Assembly (NCBI GenBank): GCA_945273835.1
Contig: CALYPL010000013.1
Location: 1 to 60,241 of the forward strand
From: an uncultured Dysgonomonas sp.
GTDB taxonomy: Bacteria > Bacteroidota > Bacteroidia > Bacteroidales > Dysgonomonadaceae
DNA: 60,241 nucleotides
Reading direction: 5' to 3'
Positions 36,692-44,767 of the stretch are shown piece by piece. A program made the position numbers and the translations under genes. Below the pieces are notes generated by a model. That model was given only the letters and a program-made list of their open reading frames with translations, was not told the DNA's origin and did not search any database. The first letter of the stretch is position 1; every line of letters starts with the position of its first letter.

Positions 36692-37881
36692 ATTACTTTC
36701 AATTCTTTTCCTATTTTCGTGAATGCTTCAATACATTTATCTAAATGTTCTTTACGATGGGCTGCCGATATCTGAACTCTTATTCGTGCCTGCCCTTTAG
36801 GTACAACGGGATAATAGAATCCTGTGACATAAATACCTTCTTCTTGTAAACGTGAAGCCATATCCTGCGACAGTTTTGCGTCATACAACATAACTGCGCA
36901 TATAGCGGATTGGGTTGGTTTTATATCGAACCCTGCTGCTTTCAGCTTATTGACAAAATAGGATGTATTGTCATGCAAACGGTCTTGCAATTCGTTTGTG
37001 CTGTCAATTAACTCAAACATACGTATGCCGGCAGCAGCAATATAGGGCGGAATGGAATTAGAAAATAAATATGGTCTTGATCGTTGACGCAACATATCTA
37101 TAATTTCTTGCCGACCGGTAGTGAATCCGCCTATTGCGCCACCAAATGCTTTACCTAAAGTACCAGTTATAATATCAACTTTACCTTGCAGGTTAAATTG
37201 TTCGGTAGTGCCTCGTCCGGTTTTTCCTACTACTCCGGCAGAATGCGATTCGTCTACCATAACCATAGCATCGTACTTTTGGGCTAATTCATATATTTTA
37301 TCGACGGGAGCCACATTTCCATCCATTGAAAATACTCCGTCTGTTACAATCAATCTGAAACGCTGGTTTTGAGCAGCGATAAGTTGTCTTTCCAAATCTT
37401 CCATGTCGGCGTTGGCATACCTGTATCGCACAGCCTTGCACAAACGTACTCCATCTATGATGGAAGCATGATTTAAAGTGTCGGAGATAATGGCATCTTC
37501 TTCACTCAGTAATGGTTCAAATACTCCTCCGTTGGCATCGAAACAAGCAGCGTAAAGAATGGCATCCTCCGTACCGAAGAATTTGGCTATACCGGCTTCT
37601 AATTGCTTATGTAAATCTTGAGTACCACAGATAAAACGAACTGAAGCCATTCCGTATCCGTGCGTATCCATAGCCTTCTTAGCTGCTTTTATCAACTCAT
37701 CATTATCGGCAAGTCCTAAATAATTATTAGCGCAGAAATTAAGCAGTTCCTGACCTGACTCAATCTTAATTTTTGCATCTTGCGGCGAGACAATGATTCG
37801 TTCATTCTTGTACAGCCCTGCCGATTGTATATCGTCAAGCTCTTTTCGTAAATATTTCCGGAAATTATTATATGCAGACAT
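36688..37881 (-). CDS. kbl: Glycine C-acetyltransferase (2-amino-3-ketobutyrate CoA ligase)
   Basis: This 397-residue fold-type I PLP enzyme cleaves 2-amino-3-ketobutyrate with CoA to glycine and acetyl-CoA. It shows NFCANNYLGLAD, the PLP region VDESHSAGVVG, and the Schiff-base Lys in TGTLGKAFGGAIGG. The length matches E. coli Kbl (398). It is the upstream gene of the kbl-tdh pair. Two direct repeats, TTGTTATAA (37894-37902 and 37913-37921), lie within 40 bases upstream of the start. Confidence 0.96.
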   Translation of the reverse strand: MSAYNNFRKYLRKELDDIQSAGLYKNERIIVSPQDAKIKIESGQELLNFCANNYLGLADNDELIKAAKKAMDTHGYGMASVRFICGTQDLHKQLEAGIAKFFGTEDAILYAACFDANGGVFEPLLSEEDAIISDTLNHASIIDGVRLCKAVRYRYANADMEDLERQLIAAQNQRFRLIVTDGVFSMDGNVAPVDKIYELAQKYDAMVMVDESHSAGVVGKTGRGTTEQFNLQGKVDIITGTLGKAFGGAIGGFTTGRQEIIDMLRQRSRPYLFSNSIPPYIAAAGIRMFELIDSTNELQDRLHDNTSYFVNKLKAAGFDIKPTQSAICAVMLYDAKLSQDMASRLQEEGIYVTGFYYPVVPKGQARIRVQISAAHRKEHLDKCIEAFTKIGKELKVI

Positions 37882-37893
37882 AGTGCTAAATTT

Positions 37894-37923
37894 TTGTTAT
37901 AAAGTTAAGAATTTGTTATAACA
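37894..37923. repeat. Direct repeats upstream of kbl
   Basis: TTGTTATAA occurs at 37894-37902 and 37913-37921, 19 bp apart; the second lies in the palindrome TGTTATAACA. They occupy the leader/promoter region of kbl-tdh and may be regulatory. Confidence 0.4.
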
Positions 37924-38010
37924 TCTATCAAAATAAGTCAATAAATATAGCTTATTTGAAGCATATTTTTAAGTCTTAAACTTATTAATATCAGATGATC
38001 GGGTTTATAT

Positions 38011-38033
38011 GTAATCTAAATAGATTACTTTTG
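38011..38033 (+). promoter_or_regulatory. Promoter with overlapping perfect palindrome
   Basis: TACTTTTG (38026-38033) is a -7 box for the gene at 38060. The perfect inverted repeat GTAATCTA-AA-TAGATTAC (38011-38028) overlaps its first bases, an operator-like position. Confidence 0.6.
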
Positions 38034-38059
38034 CTCAATATATATAAACGTTAATTATA

Positions 38060-38602
38060 ATGAAGAAATTTATTGGTGTTTTCTGTATTCTATTAGTAAT
38101 AGCGAGTTATTTTCTATACCAATACAGAACAAAGCAAATTATCGAAAAAAGAAACGTTTTAACGGAGCTTGATGATAATAAAACAGATTATAGCAACTGT
38201 CCCCTGGATGAACAATTAAGAAATTTGATTTTCGATTTCAGGCAGACAATTGAACCGGATTCAGGTAAATCAATCCCCAAAAACAGGATAGGGATACTCG
38301 GTGAAGATTCTTCAATTAAGGATTTACCAACGATATATATTTTAAGTTTTGCAAAACAGAATGATACGACTGTTTTGATTATTAGTTCGGCAAAACAATT
38401 TGAAAGAGACAAGGCTCAATCTTATACTTATTTAGATGAAAGTCTTATTGTTTACTACGGTACTGATGACAATATTAAACAAACGATGATTGACACTACA
38501 AAAATGTCAGACAGTTTTGATCTGATTAAACGTTATCAGGCTGATGGGAAATATTCTGATAAAGATTTTAAGCCAGCACAAAAAATATACCCTATAAAAT
38601 AA
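38060..38602 (+). CDS. Hypothetical membrane-anchored protein
   Basis: The 180-residue product has one N-terminal hydrophobic helix (MKKFIGVFCILLVIASYFLY) followed by RTKQ, so it is probably anchored in the inner membrane with the rest outside. The soluble part is mixed alpha/beta with IYILSFAKQNDTTVLIIS and ESLIVYYGTDD. No known family is recognised. It has its own promoter with an operator-like palindrome and a strong terminator, so it appears to be an independently regulated single gene. Confidence 0.65.
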   Translation: MKKFIGVFCILLVIASYFLYQYRTKQIIEKRNVLTELDDNKTDYSNCPLDEQLRNLIFDFRQTIEPDSGKSIPKNRIGILGEDSSIKDLPTIYILSFAKQNDTTVLIISSAKQFERDKAQSYTYLDESLIVYYGTDDNIKQTMIDTTKMSDSFDLIKRYQADGKYSDKDFKPAQKIYPIK

Positions 38603-38611
38603 TACAAAAAG

Positions 38612-38643
38612 AAAACGACCGATATTTGAATACCGGTCGTTTT
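38612..38643. terminator. Bidirectional terminator
   Basis: AAAACGACCG (38612-38621) and CGGTCGTTTT (38634-38643) form a 10-bp stem between the hypothetical gene and convergent flavodoxin. Confidence 0.85.
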
Positions 38644-38665
38644 AGTATAAAGTTATAACACATTC

Positions 38666-39163
38666 TTATTTAAAATCTTTCTTTAATTCTGAAACCCAAG
38701 CTGAAAGACGATCTTCAGTTTTGTCTGCTTCATTATCTTCATCCAAAGGTAAACCAACGAATTTACCATCGACAACTGCATCTGATTCTTCAAAGTCATA
38801 GCCATCAGTAGAAACTGCACCTACAATTTTAGTTTTATCTTTCAACTCATCATAAATCTGAGATAAACCTCCTACAAAACTTGTTGAATATGATGCACTA
38901 TCTCCCAAACCAAACAATGCTACAGTTTTTTTAGATAAATCCATTTTAGCGACTTGAGGAAGAAGGTTTGCCCAATCATCTTGTAATTCGCCAAAACCTG
39001 TTGTTGAAGCACCGAAAATATAATAATCATAAGGTTCAAGTTGTTCAGTCTTAACTTTAGCTGCATCATACACATCAGCATTATCAAAAAGTTTCTGAAT
39101 TCTTTTGGCGATATCCTCAGTTACCCCGGTTGAAGTTCCATAAACTATAGCAATTTTACCCAT
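38666..39163 (-). CDS. fldA: Flavodoxin
   Basis: This 165-residue long-chain flavodoxin carries FMN and shuttles electrons at low potential, replacing ferredoxin when iron is scarce. The phosphate loop is VYGTSTGVTEDIA; the 90s loop is LFGLGDSASYSTSFVGG. GASTTGFGELQDDW occupies the 50s loop, where Trp is common but is replaced here. It follows the MATE gene by 31 bases on the same strand. Confidence 0.92.
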   Translation of the reverse strand: MGKIAIVYGTSTGVTEDIAKRIQKLFDNADVYDAAKVKTEQLEPYDYYIFGASTTGFGELQDDWANLLPQVAKMDLSKKTVALFGLGDSASYSTSFVGGLSQIYDELKDKTKIVGAVSTDGYDFEESDAVVDGKFVGLPLDEDNEADKTEDRLSAWVSELKKDFK

Positions 39164-39194
39164 AACGTTTTAATGTTTAAATATTAGTAATTAA

Positions 39195-40505
39195 TTATTT
39201 AGACCAATTCAAAATTGGTGAAGCCATAAAAGCCTGCACTAATCCACGAATTGTAAGATATACGATAAACATTAACCAAAGAATATTGTTCGTGAAAAAA
39301 CCTGCAAAGTATGAAAAAATATAAAGAACAAAATATGTAGCCACCGCAATCAGCATCGAATTGCGCATTTGTCTCGAAGCTGTGGCACCTACAAATATAC
39401 CATCCCAAAGAAACGCTGAAAATCCGCAAATAGGTATCAGTGAAACCCAAATATGAAATTTCTGAGCCAGCACTATAATCTCGTGCTTATCCGTCAATAT
39501 ATTCAGAATAGCTGTAAATCCGAAAGTATAAATCAGAGTGAAAATTGCACAAATTACCAATCCGCATTTAAATAAGTTTTTGACTAACGACTTGAGCTTA
39601 TCATTCTGTCTTGCTCCTATATATCGACCTGTTAATGCCTCTGCGGCATAAGCAAAACCGTCCATAAAATAAGAAAATAATGTGAACAGCTGCATCAACA
39701 AAGCATTTACAGCTAAGATTTCACTACCTTCTTTGGTAGAAACCGATATAAAAAATGTAGTAACTGCTATCAGTGCAAGTGTACGAATAAAAATATCAAC
39801 ATTTACCTTAAAGAAAATTTTCAAAGCAGGAATATCTCTTAAAATCTGAAATTTTATACGCTTTCTGATACGACTATATTTAGTAAACCAAACAATAGCC
39901 GATGCTGTTAATCCTACATATTGCGCATAGCAAGAAGCTAAAGCCACTCCTTGAATTTCAAGATTCATCACATATACGAAAATCAAACATAGGACAATGT
40001 TTACGACATTGATAATTATGGTAATAAACATCGGTGTTTTGGCATCCTGCATGCCTATAAACCATCCATTGAATGTATACATTCCGAGAACGGCAGGGGC
40101 AGCATTTACATATACGTGAAAATATTGAGCGGCATACATTTTGACTTTTGGATCAGCATCAAAAAAGTGAAAGCCGGCTTTAAGGATTAATTCTTGTAAG
40201 GCTATAATGATCAGACCTGATAATACTGCAATAAAAATTGAGCGCAAAAAACTATTAGCCTGTTCTGTAGTATTCCCTTGCCCGTAAGCATGAGCTGTAA
40301 AGCCACTCGTACCCATTCTCAGAAAAGAAAAGTTCCAATAAATAAAATTGAACATTGTTGTACCAATAGTAATTGCACCAATATAGTTGGGTGAATCAAG
40401 ATGTCCAACCACCGCCATATCAATCATACCCAACAAAGGTACCGTAATATTAGAAATTATATTGGGTATAGCCAGCCGCAATATGTTTTGAGCAGTAACA
40501 TTCAT
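39195..40505 (-). CDS. MATE family efflux transporter
   Basis: The 436-residue protein has 12 predicted membrane helices in two homologous halves. Family features include the start AIPNIISNITVPLLGMIDMAVVGHLDSP and YAAEALTGRYIGA at the start of the second half. It should export cationic drugs or metabolites with Na+ or H+ exchange. The promoter TTTG-N20-TATTTTTG (40548-40517, minus) lies so close to the ATG that the leader would be under about 10 bases. The DinF/NorM subfamily is not resolved. Confidence 0.92.
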   Translation of the reverse strand: MNVTAQNILRLAIPNIISNITVPLLGMIDMAVVGHLDSPNYIGAITIGTTMFNFIYWNFSFLRMGTSGFTAHAYGQGNTTEQANSFLRSIFIAVLSGLIIIALQELILKAGFHFFDADPKVKMYAAQYFHVYVNAAPAVLGMYTFNGWFIGMQDAKTPMFITIIINVVNIVLCLIFVYVMNLEIQGVALASCYAQYVGLTASAIVWFTKYSRIRKRIKFQILRDIPALKIFFKVNVDIFIRTLALIAVTTFFISVSTKEGSEILAVNALLMQLFTLFSYFMDGFAYAAEALTGRYIGARQNDKLKSLVKNLFKCGLVICAIFTLIYTFGFTAILNILTDKHEIIVLAQKFHIWVSLIPICGFSAFLWDGIFVGATASRQMRNSMLIAVATYFVLYIFSYFAGFFTNNILWLMFIVYLTIRGLVQAFMASPILNWSK

Positions 40506-40516
40506 GCCTTTTAGGA

Positions 40517-40548
40517 CAAAAATACATTACTAAAGCCATATGAACAAA
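40517..40548 (-). promoter_or_regulatory. MATE gene promoter, near-leaderless
   Basis: On the minus strand TTTG (40548-40545), 20 bases, TATTTTTG (40524-40517) is an excellent Bacteroidota promoter; the start codon is only 11 bases past the -7 box. Confidence 0.75.
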
Positions 40549-40580
40549 ATAAGAACAAATATGTGTATCATAATTATTCT

Positions 40581-40588
40581 TATTTTTG
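40581..40588 (+). promoter_or_regulatory. GYF-dispanin gene -7 box
   Basis: TATTTTTG, 26 bases before the ATG at 40615. It shows that the upstream in-frame ATG codons at 40540 and 40561 are not the start. Confidence 0.55.
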
Positions 40589-40614
40589 TTGCTTTGATTA
40601 ACAAAAATTTCATA

Positions 40615-41121
40615 ATGAAGAATTATTTTTACATTGATAAAACTACTCAACAACAAAAAGGTCCTTACTCTCCGGAGCAACTGAAATTATTAAATCTGCA
40701 ACCTAATACTATGGTATGGAGCACTGGCATGGAAAATTGGGCAGAGGCGCAGACTGTAAAAGAGTTAGCACATTTATTTAATAAAAATTCCGCAACGAAT
40801 CAACAACAAGTGTTAAATAACGCCGACTGTATTGAGAATCAAAAAGATCATAATCTGCACACAGTAAAGCCAATACCTAAAAATTGGCTGGTTGAATCTA
40901 TATTATCCGCGGTTTTATGCTGTCCGCCTTTCGGGATAGTTGCTATTGTTTATGCTACTAAAGTAGAATCTTATTATAACTTAGGAGATTATGAATCTGC
41001 CGAGGATGCTTCGAAAAAAGCTAAAATGTGGACATTTATTGCTGCAGGATCAATAGTTGCGTTTGCTATTATTTATTTTATTATTATTTTGGTAGTAATA
41101 CTAATCGCTAACATTCAGTAA
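40615..41121 (+). CDS. GYF_2 plus CD225/dispanin membrane protein
   Basis: The 168-residue product has an N-terminal GYF_2 (DUF4339) domain (about 1-55, YFYIDKTTQQQKGPYSPEQL and WAEAQTVKEL). A linker is followed by a C-terminal CD225/dispanin domain (about 90-168) with CCPPFGIVAIVYATKVES, NLGDYESAEDASKKAKMW and a last membrane helix. CD225 proteins include the interferon-induced transmembrane proteins; the bacterial role is unknown. The DUF2752 gene starts 6 bases later and a patatin gene follows, so an operon is likely. Confidence 0.85.
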   Translation: MKNYFYIDKTTQQQKGPYSPEQLKLLNLQPNTMVWSTGMENWAEAQTVKELAHLFNKNSATNQQQVLNNADCIENQKDHNLHTVKPIPKNWLVESILSAVLCCPPFGIVAIVYATKVESYYNLGDYESAEDASKKAKMWTFIAAGSIVAFAIIYFIIILVVILIANIQ

Positions 41122-41127
41122 CAATAC

Positions 41128-41523
41128 ATGATGGCAACTAAAAGATGGATAACATTGCTCCTCATTCCTGTATTAGCATTATTTGTAATAATCTATAACA
41201 TGTTCGATCCCGAGCATTATAGTTTCTTCCCAAAATGTTTATTTCATCTTTTGACCGGCTATGATTGTCCGGGATGTGGTTCACAGCGGGCTTTACACCA
41301 CTTGCTTAACTTGAGAATAGGCAAAGCATTCAGAGCTAATCCATTGCTTATATTAGCATTACCATATATTGTAATTGGAATATATTTTGAATATCTTGGA
41401 GGAAAAATTAGATACCCGCTTATCCGTAAACGATTGTTTGGCAAAGAAGCTATTTTTATTGCTGCAACAGTAATAGTCGCATTTTGGGTTGGTCGGAACA
41501 TTATATCATCTAACTCAATATAA
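41128..41523 (+). CDS. DUF2752 membrane protein
   Basis: This 131-residue protein has three or four hydrophobic helices and the DUF2752 hallmark GYDCPGCGSQRALHHLL after the first. The paired cysteines and histidines suggest a metal or redox site, but the function is unknown. The tandem ATG ATG makes the exact start uncertain by one residue. It lies between the GYF-dispanin gene and the patatin gene with 6 and 1 base gaps. Confidence 0.85.
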   Translation: MMATKRWITLLLIPVLALFVIIYNMFDPEHYSFFPKCLFHLLTGYDCPGCGSQRALHHLLNLRIGKAFRANPLLILALPYIVIGIYFEYLGGKIRYPLIRKRLFGKEAIFIAATVIVAFWVGRNIISSNSI

Positions 41524-41524
41524 A

Positions 41525-42367
41525 ATGATTCAGACCGAAAATATTGGACTTGTTCTCGAAGGTGGTGGAATGCGGGGAGTATTTACTTGCGGAGTACTTG
41601 ACTATTTCATGGATAACAATATCTATTTCCCTTATACGATAGGTGTTTCTGCCGGCGCTTGTAATGGGTTATCATATATTTCGCGCCAACGTGGCAGAGC
41701 AAAATTCAGCAATATCGACTTGTTGAAGAAATATAATTACATCGGGTTCTGGCATTATATAAAAAAACGTAATATAATGGATTTTGATTTGCTGTTTCAT
41801 GAATTTCCGACACACATCATACCTTATGACTACGATACTTATTTCGGATCTGCAAATCGTTTTGAGATGGTTACAACAAATTGCCTGACAGGAGAAGCGA
41901 ATTATTTTGAAGAAAAAACGAATCCCGAACGGGTCATTGAGATAGCCAAAGCGTCAAGTAGCCTGCCTATAATGTGCCCTATTGCTTATGTAGATAATAT
42001 TCCGATGCTTGACGGGGGCATTGTAGATTCTATCCCTATTGAACGTGCCATGGAACAGGGATACGAAAAGAATGTTGTGATATTAACCCGTAATCGGGGA
42101 TACCGTAAAGAGAAGAAAGATATAAAAGTTCCTTCGTTCGTATATCGTAAATATCCCGCTATACGTGAGGCTTTAAGTAATCGGAACAAACTGTATAACT
42201 ATCAGCTTGAACTCATTGAAAAACTTGAGGATCAGAAATTGGCATTCGTCATTCGTCCCGAAAAAACAATTGAAGTAGATCGCATCGAAAAAAACACTGA
42301 TAAACTCGAAGCTCTTTACAACGAAGGCTATGAACTTGCCTCGACTATAAAAAATATGCGATTCTGA
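41525..42367 (+). CDS. Patatin-like phospholipase
   Basis: The 280-residue protein carries the patatin dyad: GLVLEGGGMRGVFTCGVLDYF (oxyanion glycine-rich loop), the nucleophile Ser in GVSAGAC and Asp in DGGIVDSIPI. It is expected to hydrolyse acyl chains from lipids on the cytoplasmic side, as no signal peptide is seen. The ATG at 41525 is preferred to the longer frame, which overlaps the DUF2752 gene. It is the last gene of the three-gene cluster. Confidence 0.9.
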   Translation: MIQTENIGLVLEGGGMRGVFTCGVLDYFMDNNIYFPYTIGVSAGACNGLSYISRQRGRAKFSNIDLLKKYNYIGFWHYIKKRNIMDFDLLFHEFPTHIIPYDYDTYFGSANRFEMVTTNCLTGEANYFEEKTNPERVIEIAKASSSLPIMCPIAYVDNIPMLDGGIVDSIPIERAMEQGYEKNVVILTRNRGYRKEKKDIKVPSFVYRKYPAIREALSNRNKLYNYQLELIEKLEDQKLAFVIRPEKTIEVDRIEKNTDKLEALYNEGYELASTIKNMRF

Positions 42368-42375
42368 TCTTTAGT

Positions 42376-43707
42376 TTATTTATACTTCAACCATTTAAAC
42401 AATTCTTTTAAATTAGTTTTTTTGCCATACATCAATATGCCTGTACGGTATATTTTTCCGGCAAGTAAAGTTGTTGATATTGCGGTTGCATATAACAAAA
42501 CAACAGATATGGCCAATTCCCACATAGGAATTTCATAAGGGGCACGAACTATCATCACAACAGGAGACGTAAATGGGATTATAGATCCCCAAAAGGCAAG
42601 TGAACCTTCCGGATTATTAGTGCTTGCAAAACCAACATAAAAGGCAATCAACAAAATAACGGTTACAGGCATAATAAATTGCTGCGCTTCCTGCGAATCG
42701 TTAGCTGCAGAACCAAACATAGCAAAAAGCGAGGCATATAACAAATAGCCTCCGATGAAATACAAGATAAAACAAACAAACACTTGCATCCAATTTATAT
42801 TGAGTAATCCTATGGCAATATCAGCTGTTTGCTGATTAACATTTAGCATATTCATCATTTGTTGACTATCTGCAGCTATTGATTGTAAATTACTAACCCC
42901 GAAAGCTGATGCTGCCAATGTAATCACTACGCCGATAATAGCAAACCACACAATGAGTTGGGTTATACCAGTCATTGCCACGGCAACAATCTTTCCCATC
43001 ATCAATTCAAAAGGTTTTACCGATGACACAATTACTTCTACAATTCGGTTGGTTTTTTCTTCTGTTACGCTCTGCATAACCATCGTACCGTACATTACAA
43101 TGAAGAAGAACATAAAGGCAGTAAAAGCTAAACCCAAATAACGTGTTGCCTCACCCGCAGTATCAGTTTCTTTACCATCTTCTCCAATACGTAGGGTATT
43201 TATTTGAATATGATCTTTAGAATTGGTTATAGTTTGTATTTTTTCTACAACCTCATGCGGCACATTGATTTTTGCAGTGTATTCTCTTAGTTTTTTTTTC
43301 GTAACAGCTTCTGTCAACACATCGTTAATATAAGTAGTTATTTCTTTGGGAGGCTGTTGTTTTTCGGAAATGAAGGTAGCCGCTTTGGGGTTTACACTGA
43401 GATCAGCCGTAATCTGCAACAAAGCATATTTTCCCTGATTTTCATCTTTTAAATCTGCCATCTTTTTATTAGCGTCTATATCAACGAATTGGTAGTCTTT
43501 ATTTGATTCAAATAAATTTTTATACAACCCGGTTTCATCAGCTACATATACCTTAGATATATCTGAATCCTTGATTGACATAAGTATGGAAGGTAATCCC
43601 ATCACCAGAATTATAAAGATAGGAGTAAGAATGGTTGTAAAAATAAAAGCTTTGGTCTTAACCGTAGCCAGATATTCACGCTCTATGATTAGTTTCAATG
43701 CTTTCAT
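42376..43707 (-). CDS. ABC-2 transporter permease (NatB-like)
   Basis: This 443-residue permease has one N-terminal helix and a large extracytoplasmic domain (about 45-190). Five or six helices follow, with KTNRIVEVIVSSVKPFELMMGKIVAVA and FTSPVVMIVRAPYEIPMWE typical of NatB-like ABC-2 permeases. It forms an exporter with the ATPase encoded 2 bases upstream; NatAB in Bacillus exports sodium, but the substrate here is unproven. Confidence 0.88.
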   Translation of the reverse strand: MKALKLIIEREYLATVKTKAFIFTTILTPIFIILVMGLPSILMSIKDSDISKVYVADETGLYKNLFESNKDYQFVDIDANKKMADLKDENQGKYALLQITADLSVNPKAATFISEKQQPPKEITTYINDVLTEAVTKKKLREYTAKINVPHEVVEKIQTITNSKDHIQINTLRIGEDGKETDTAGEATRYLGLAFTAFMFFFIVMYGTMVMQSVTEEKTNRIVEVIVSSVKPFELMMGKIVAVAMTGITQLIVWFAIIGVVITLAASAFGVSNLQSIAADSQQMMNMLNVNQQTADIAIGLLNINWMQVFVCFILYFIGGYLLYASLFAMFGSAANDSQEAQQFIMPVTVILLIAFYVGFASTNNPEGSLAFWGSIIPFTSPVVMIVRAPYEIPMWELAISVVLLYATAISTTLLAGKIYRTGILMYGKKTNLKELFKWLKYK

Positions 43708-43709
43708 TA

Positions 43710-44624
43710 CTATACAGTTGTTTTTGATACGATTTGAATAAAAATATCGTTCATAGTTGGCAAAATTTCCTCGAAAGACAAGATTTCGTAGCGATCAATT
43801 ACCTCACGGATAACTTGCGAATTAGGGATTTCCGCATCTTTTTTCTGAATAAGAACATCTATAGACGTTTTATGTGACGCTATTTCCTGTATTGAAAATA
43901 AAGAAGAAGCACAATCAAAGCTGTCGCCTCCTATAGTCAGTTTAAATATATGTTTTTTGAATTGGCTGCGCACATCACGTACATTACCTTGCAAAACTAC
44001 TTGCGATTTATTAATCAACGTAATTTCGTCGCACAATTCTTCAACTGAAGCCATATTATGAGTAGATAATATGATTGTTTTTCCATTATCTTTCAGTTCA
44101 AGGATTTCGTTTTTCAATATTTCGGCATTAACAGGATCGAGACCACTGAACGGTTCATCGAGAATCATCAAATCAGGATCATGTATTACCGTGGCAATAA
44201 ATTGAATCTTTTGTTGCATGCCCTTAGATAGCTCCATCACACGCTTATTTTCCCACGATGTTATACCGAATTTACTTAACCAGTAAGCCATTCGTTCTTT
44301 AGCCTGATCTTTTGACAGTCCCCGAAGTCTGGCTAAAAACATAATTTGTTCGCTAACCTTCATTTTTTTGTATAGTCCTCGCTCTTCAGGCATATAACCG
44401 ATACGGTAGATATCTTCGGCAGTGGAAGCATGCCCGTTAATGAAAACCTGACCACTATCGGGAGCAGTAATACGATTGATTATTCGTATCAACGATGTTT
44501 TGCCTGCCCCGTTAGGACCAAGCAATCCATACACGCAACCTTTTGGTACTTTAACGGTCACTCCGCTTAAAGCTTTATAATCGCCGTATTGTTTTACAAT
44601 ATCATTTGCTTCGAGGTAGTACAT
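43710..44624 (-). CDS. ABC transporter ATPase (NatA-like)
   Basis: The 304-residue protein has Walker A GPNGAGKTSLI, signature LSKGMQQK, Walker B LMILDEPFSGLDP and switch His in ILSTHNM, plus the roughly 80-residue C-terminal extension of NatA-type ATPases. It energises the permease encoded 2 bases downstream. A near-consensus promoter lies upstream (44669-44699), with a perfect palindrome in the leader. Confidence 0.92.
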   Translation of the reverse strand: MYYLEANDIVKQYGDYKALSGVTVKVPKGCVYGLLGPNGAGKTSLIRIINRITAPDSGQVFINGHASTAEDIYRIGYMPEERGLYKKMKVSEQIMFLARLRGLSKDQAKERMAYWLSKFGITSWENKRVMELSKGMQQKIQFIATVIHDPDLMILDEPFSGLDPVNAEILKNEILELKDNGKTIILSTHNMASVEELCDEITLINKSQVVLQGNVRDVRSQFKKHIFKLTIGGDSFDCASSLFSIQEIASHKTSIDVLIQKKDAEIPNSQVIREVIDRYEILSFEEILPTMNDIFIQIVSKTTV

Positions 44625-44633
44625 AAAAATTAT

Positions 44634-44647
44634 TGATTTGCAAATCA
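44634..44647. promoter_or_regulatory. Perfect palindrome in the ABC operon leader
   Basis: TGATTTGCAAATCA is a perfect 14-bp palindrome between the promoter and start codon, a good operator candidate. Confidence 0.5.
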
Positions 44648-44668
44648 GATTAAATTGATGAAAGGTAA

Positions 44669-44699
44669 CAAAAGTAGCACTTTTTCATAATTTTACAAA
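44669..44699 (-). promoter_or_regulatory. Promoter of the NatAB-like operon
   Basis: On the minus strand TTTG (44699-44696), 19 bases, TACTTTTG (44676-44669) matches the Bacteroidota consensus exactly. Confidence 0.8.
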
Positions 44700-44767
44700 T
44701 CTATCAAAAAATTAATGAATAAAAGCTCTTTAATTTATAGCCTCTTTTATAGATAAATAAGTTATAA

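Noticed and set aside
40540-40614. Hydrophobic N-terminal extension of the GYF-dispanin protein
   Set aside because: It contains the promoter box at 40581-40588, and the GYF_2 domain begins exactly at the ATG at 40615.
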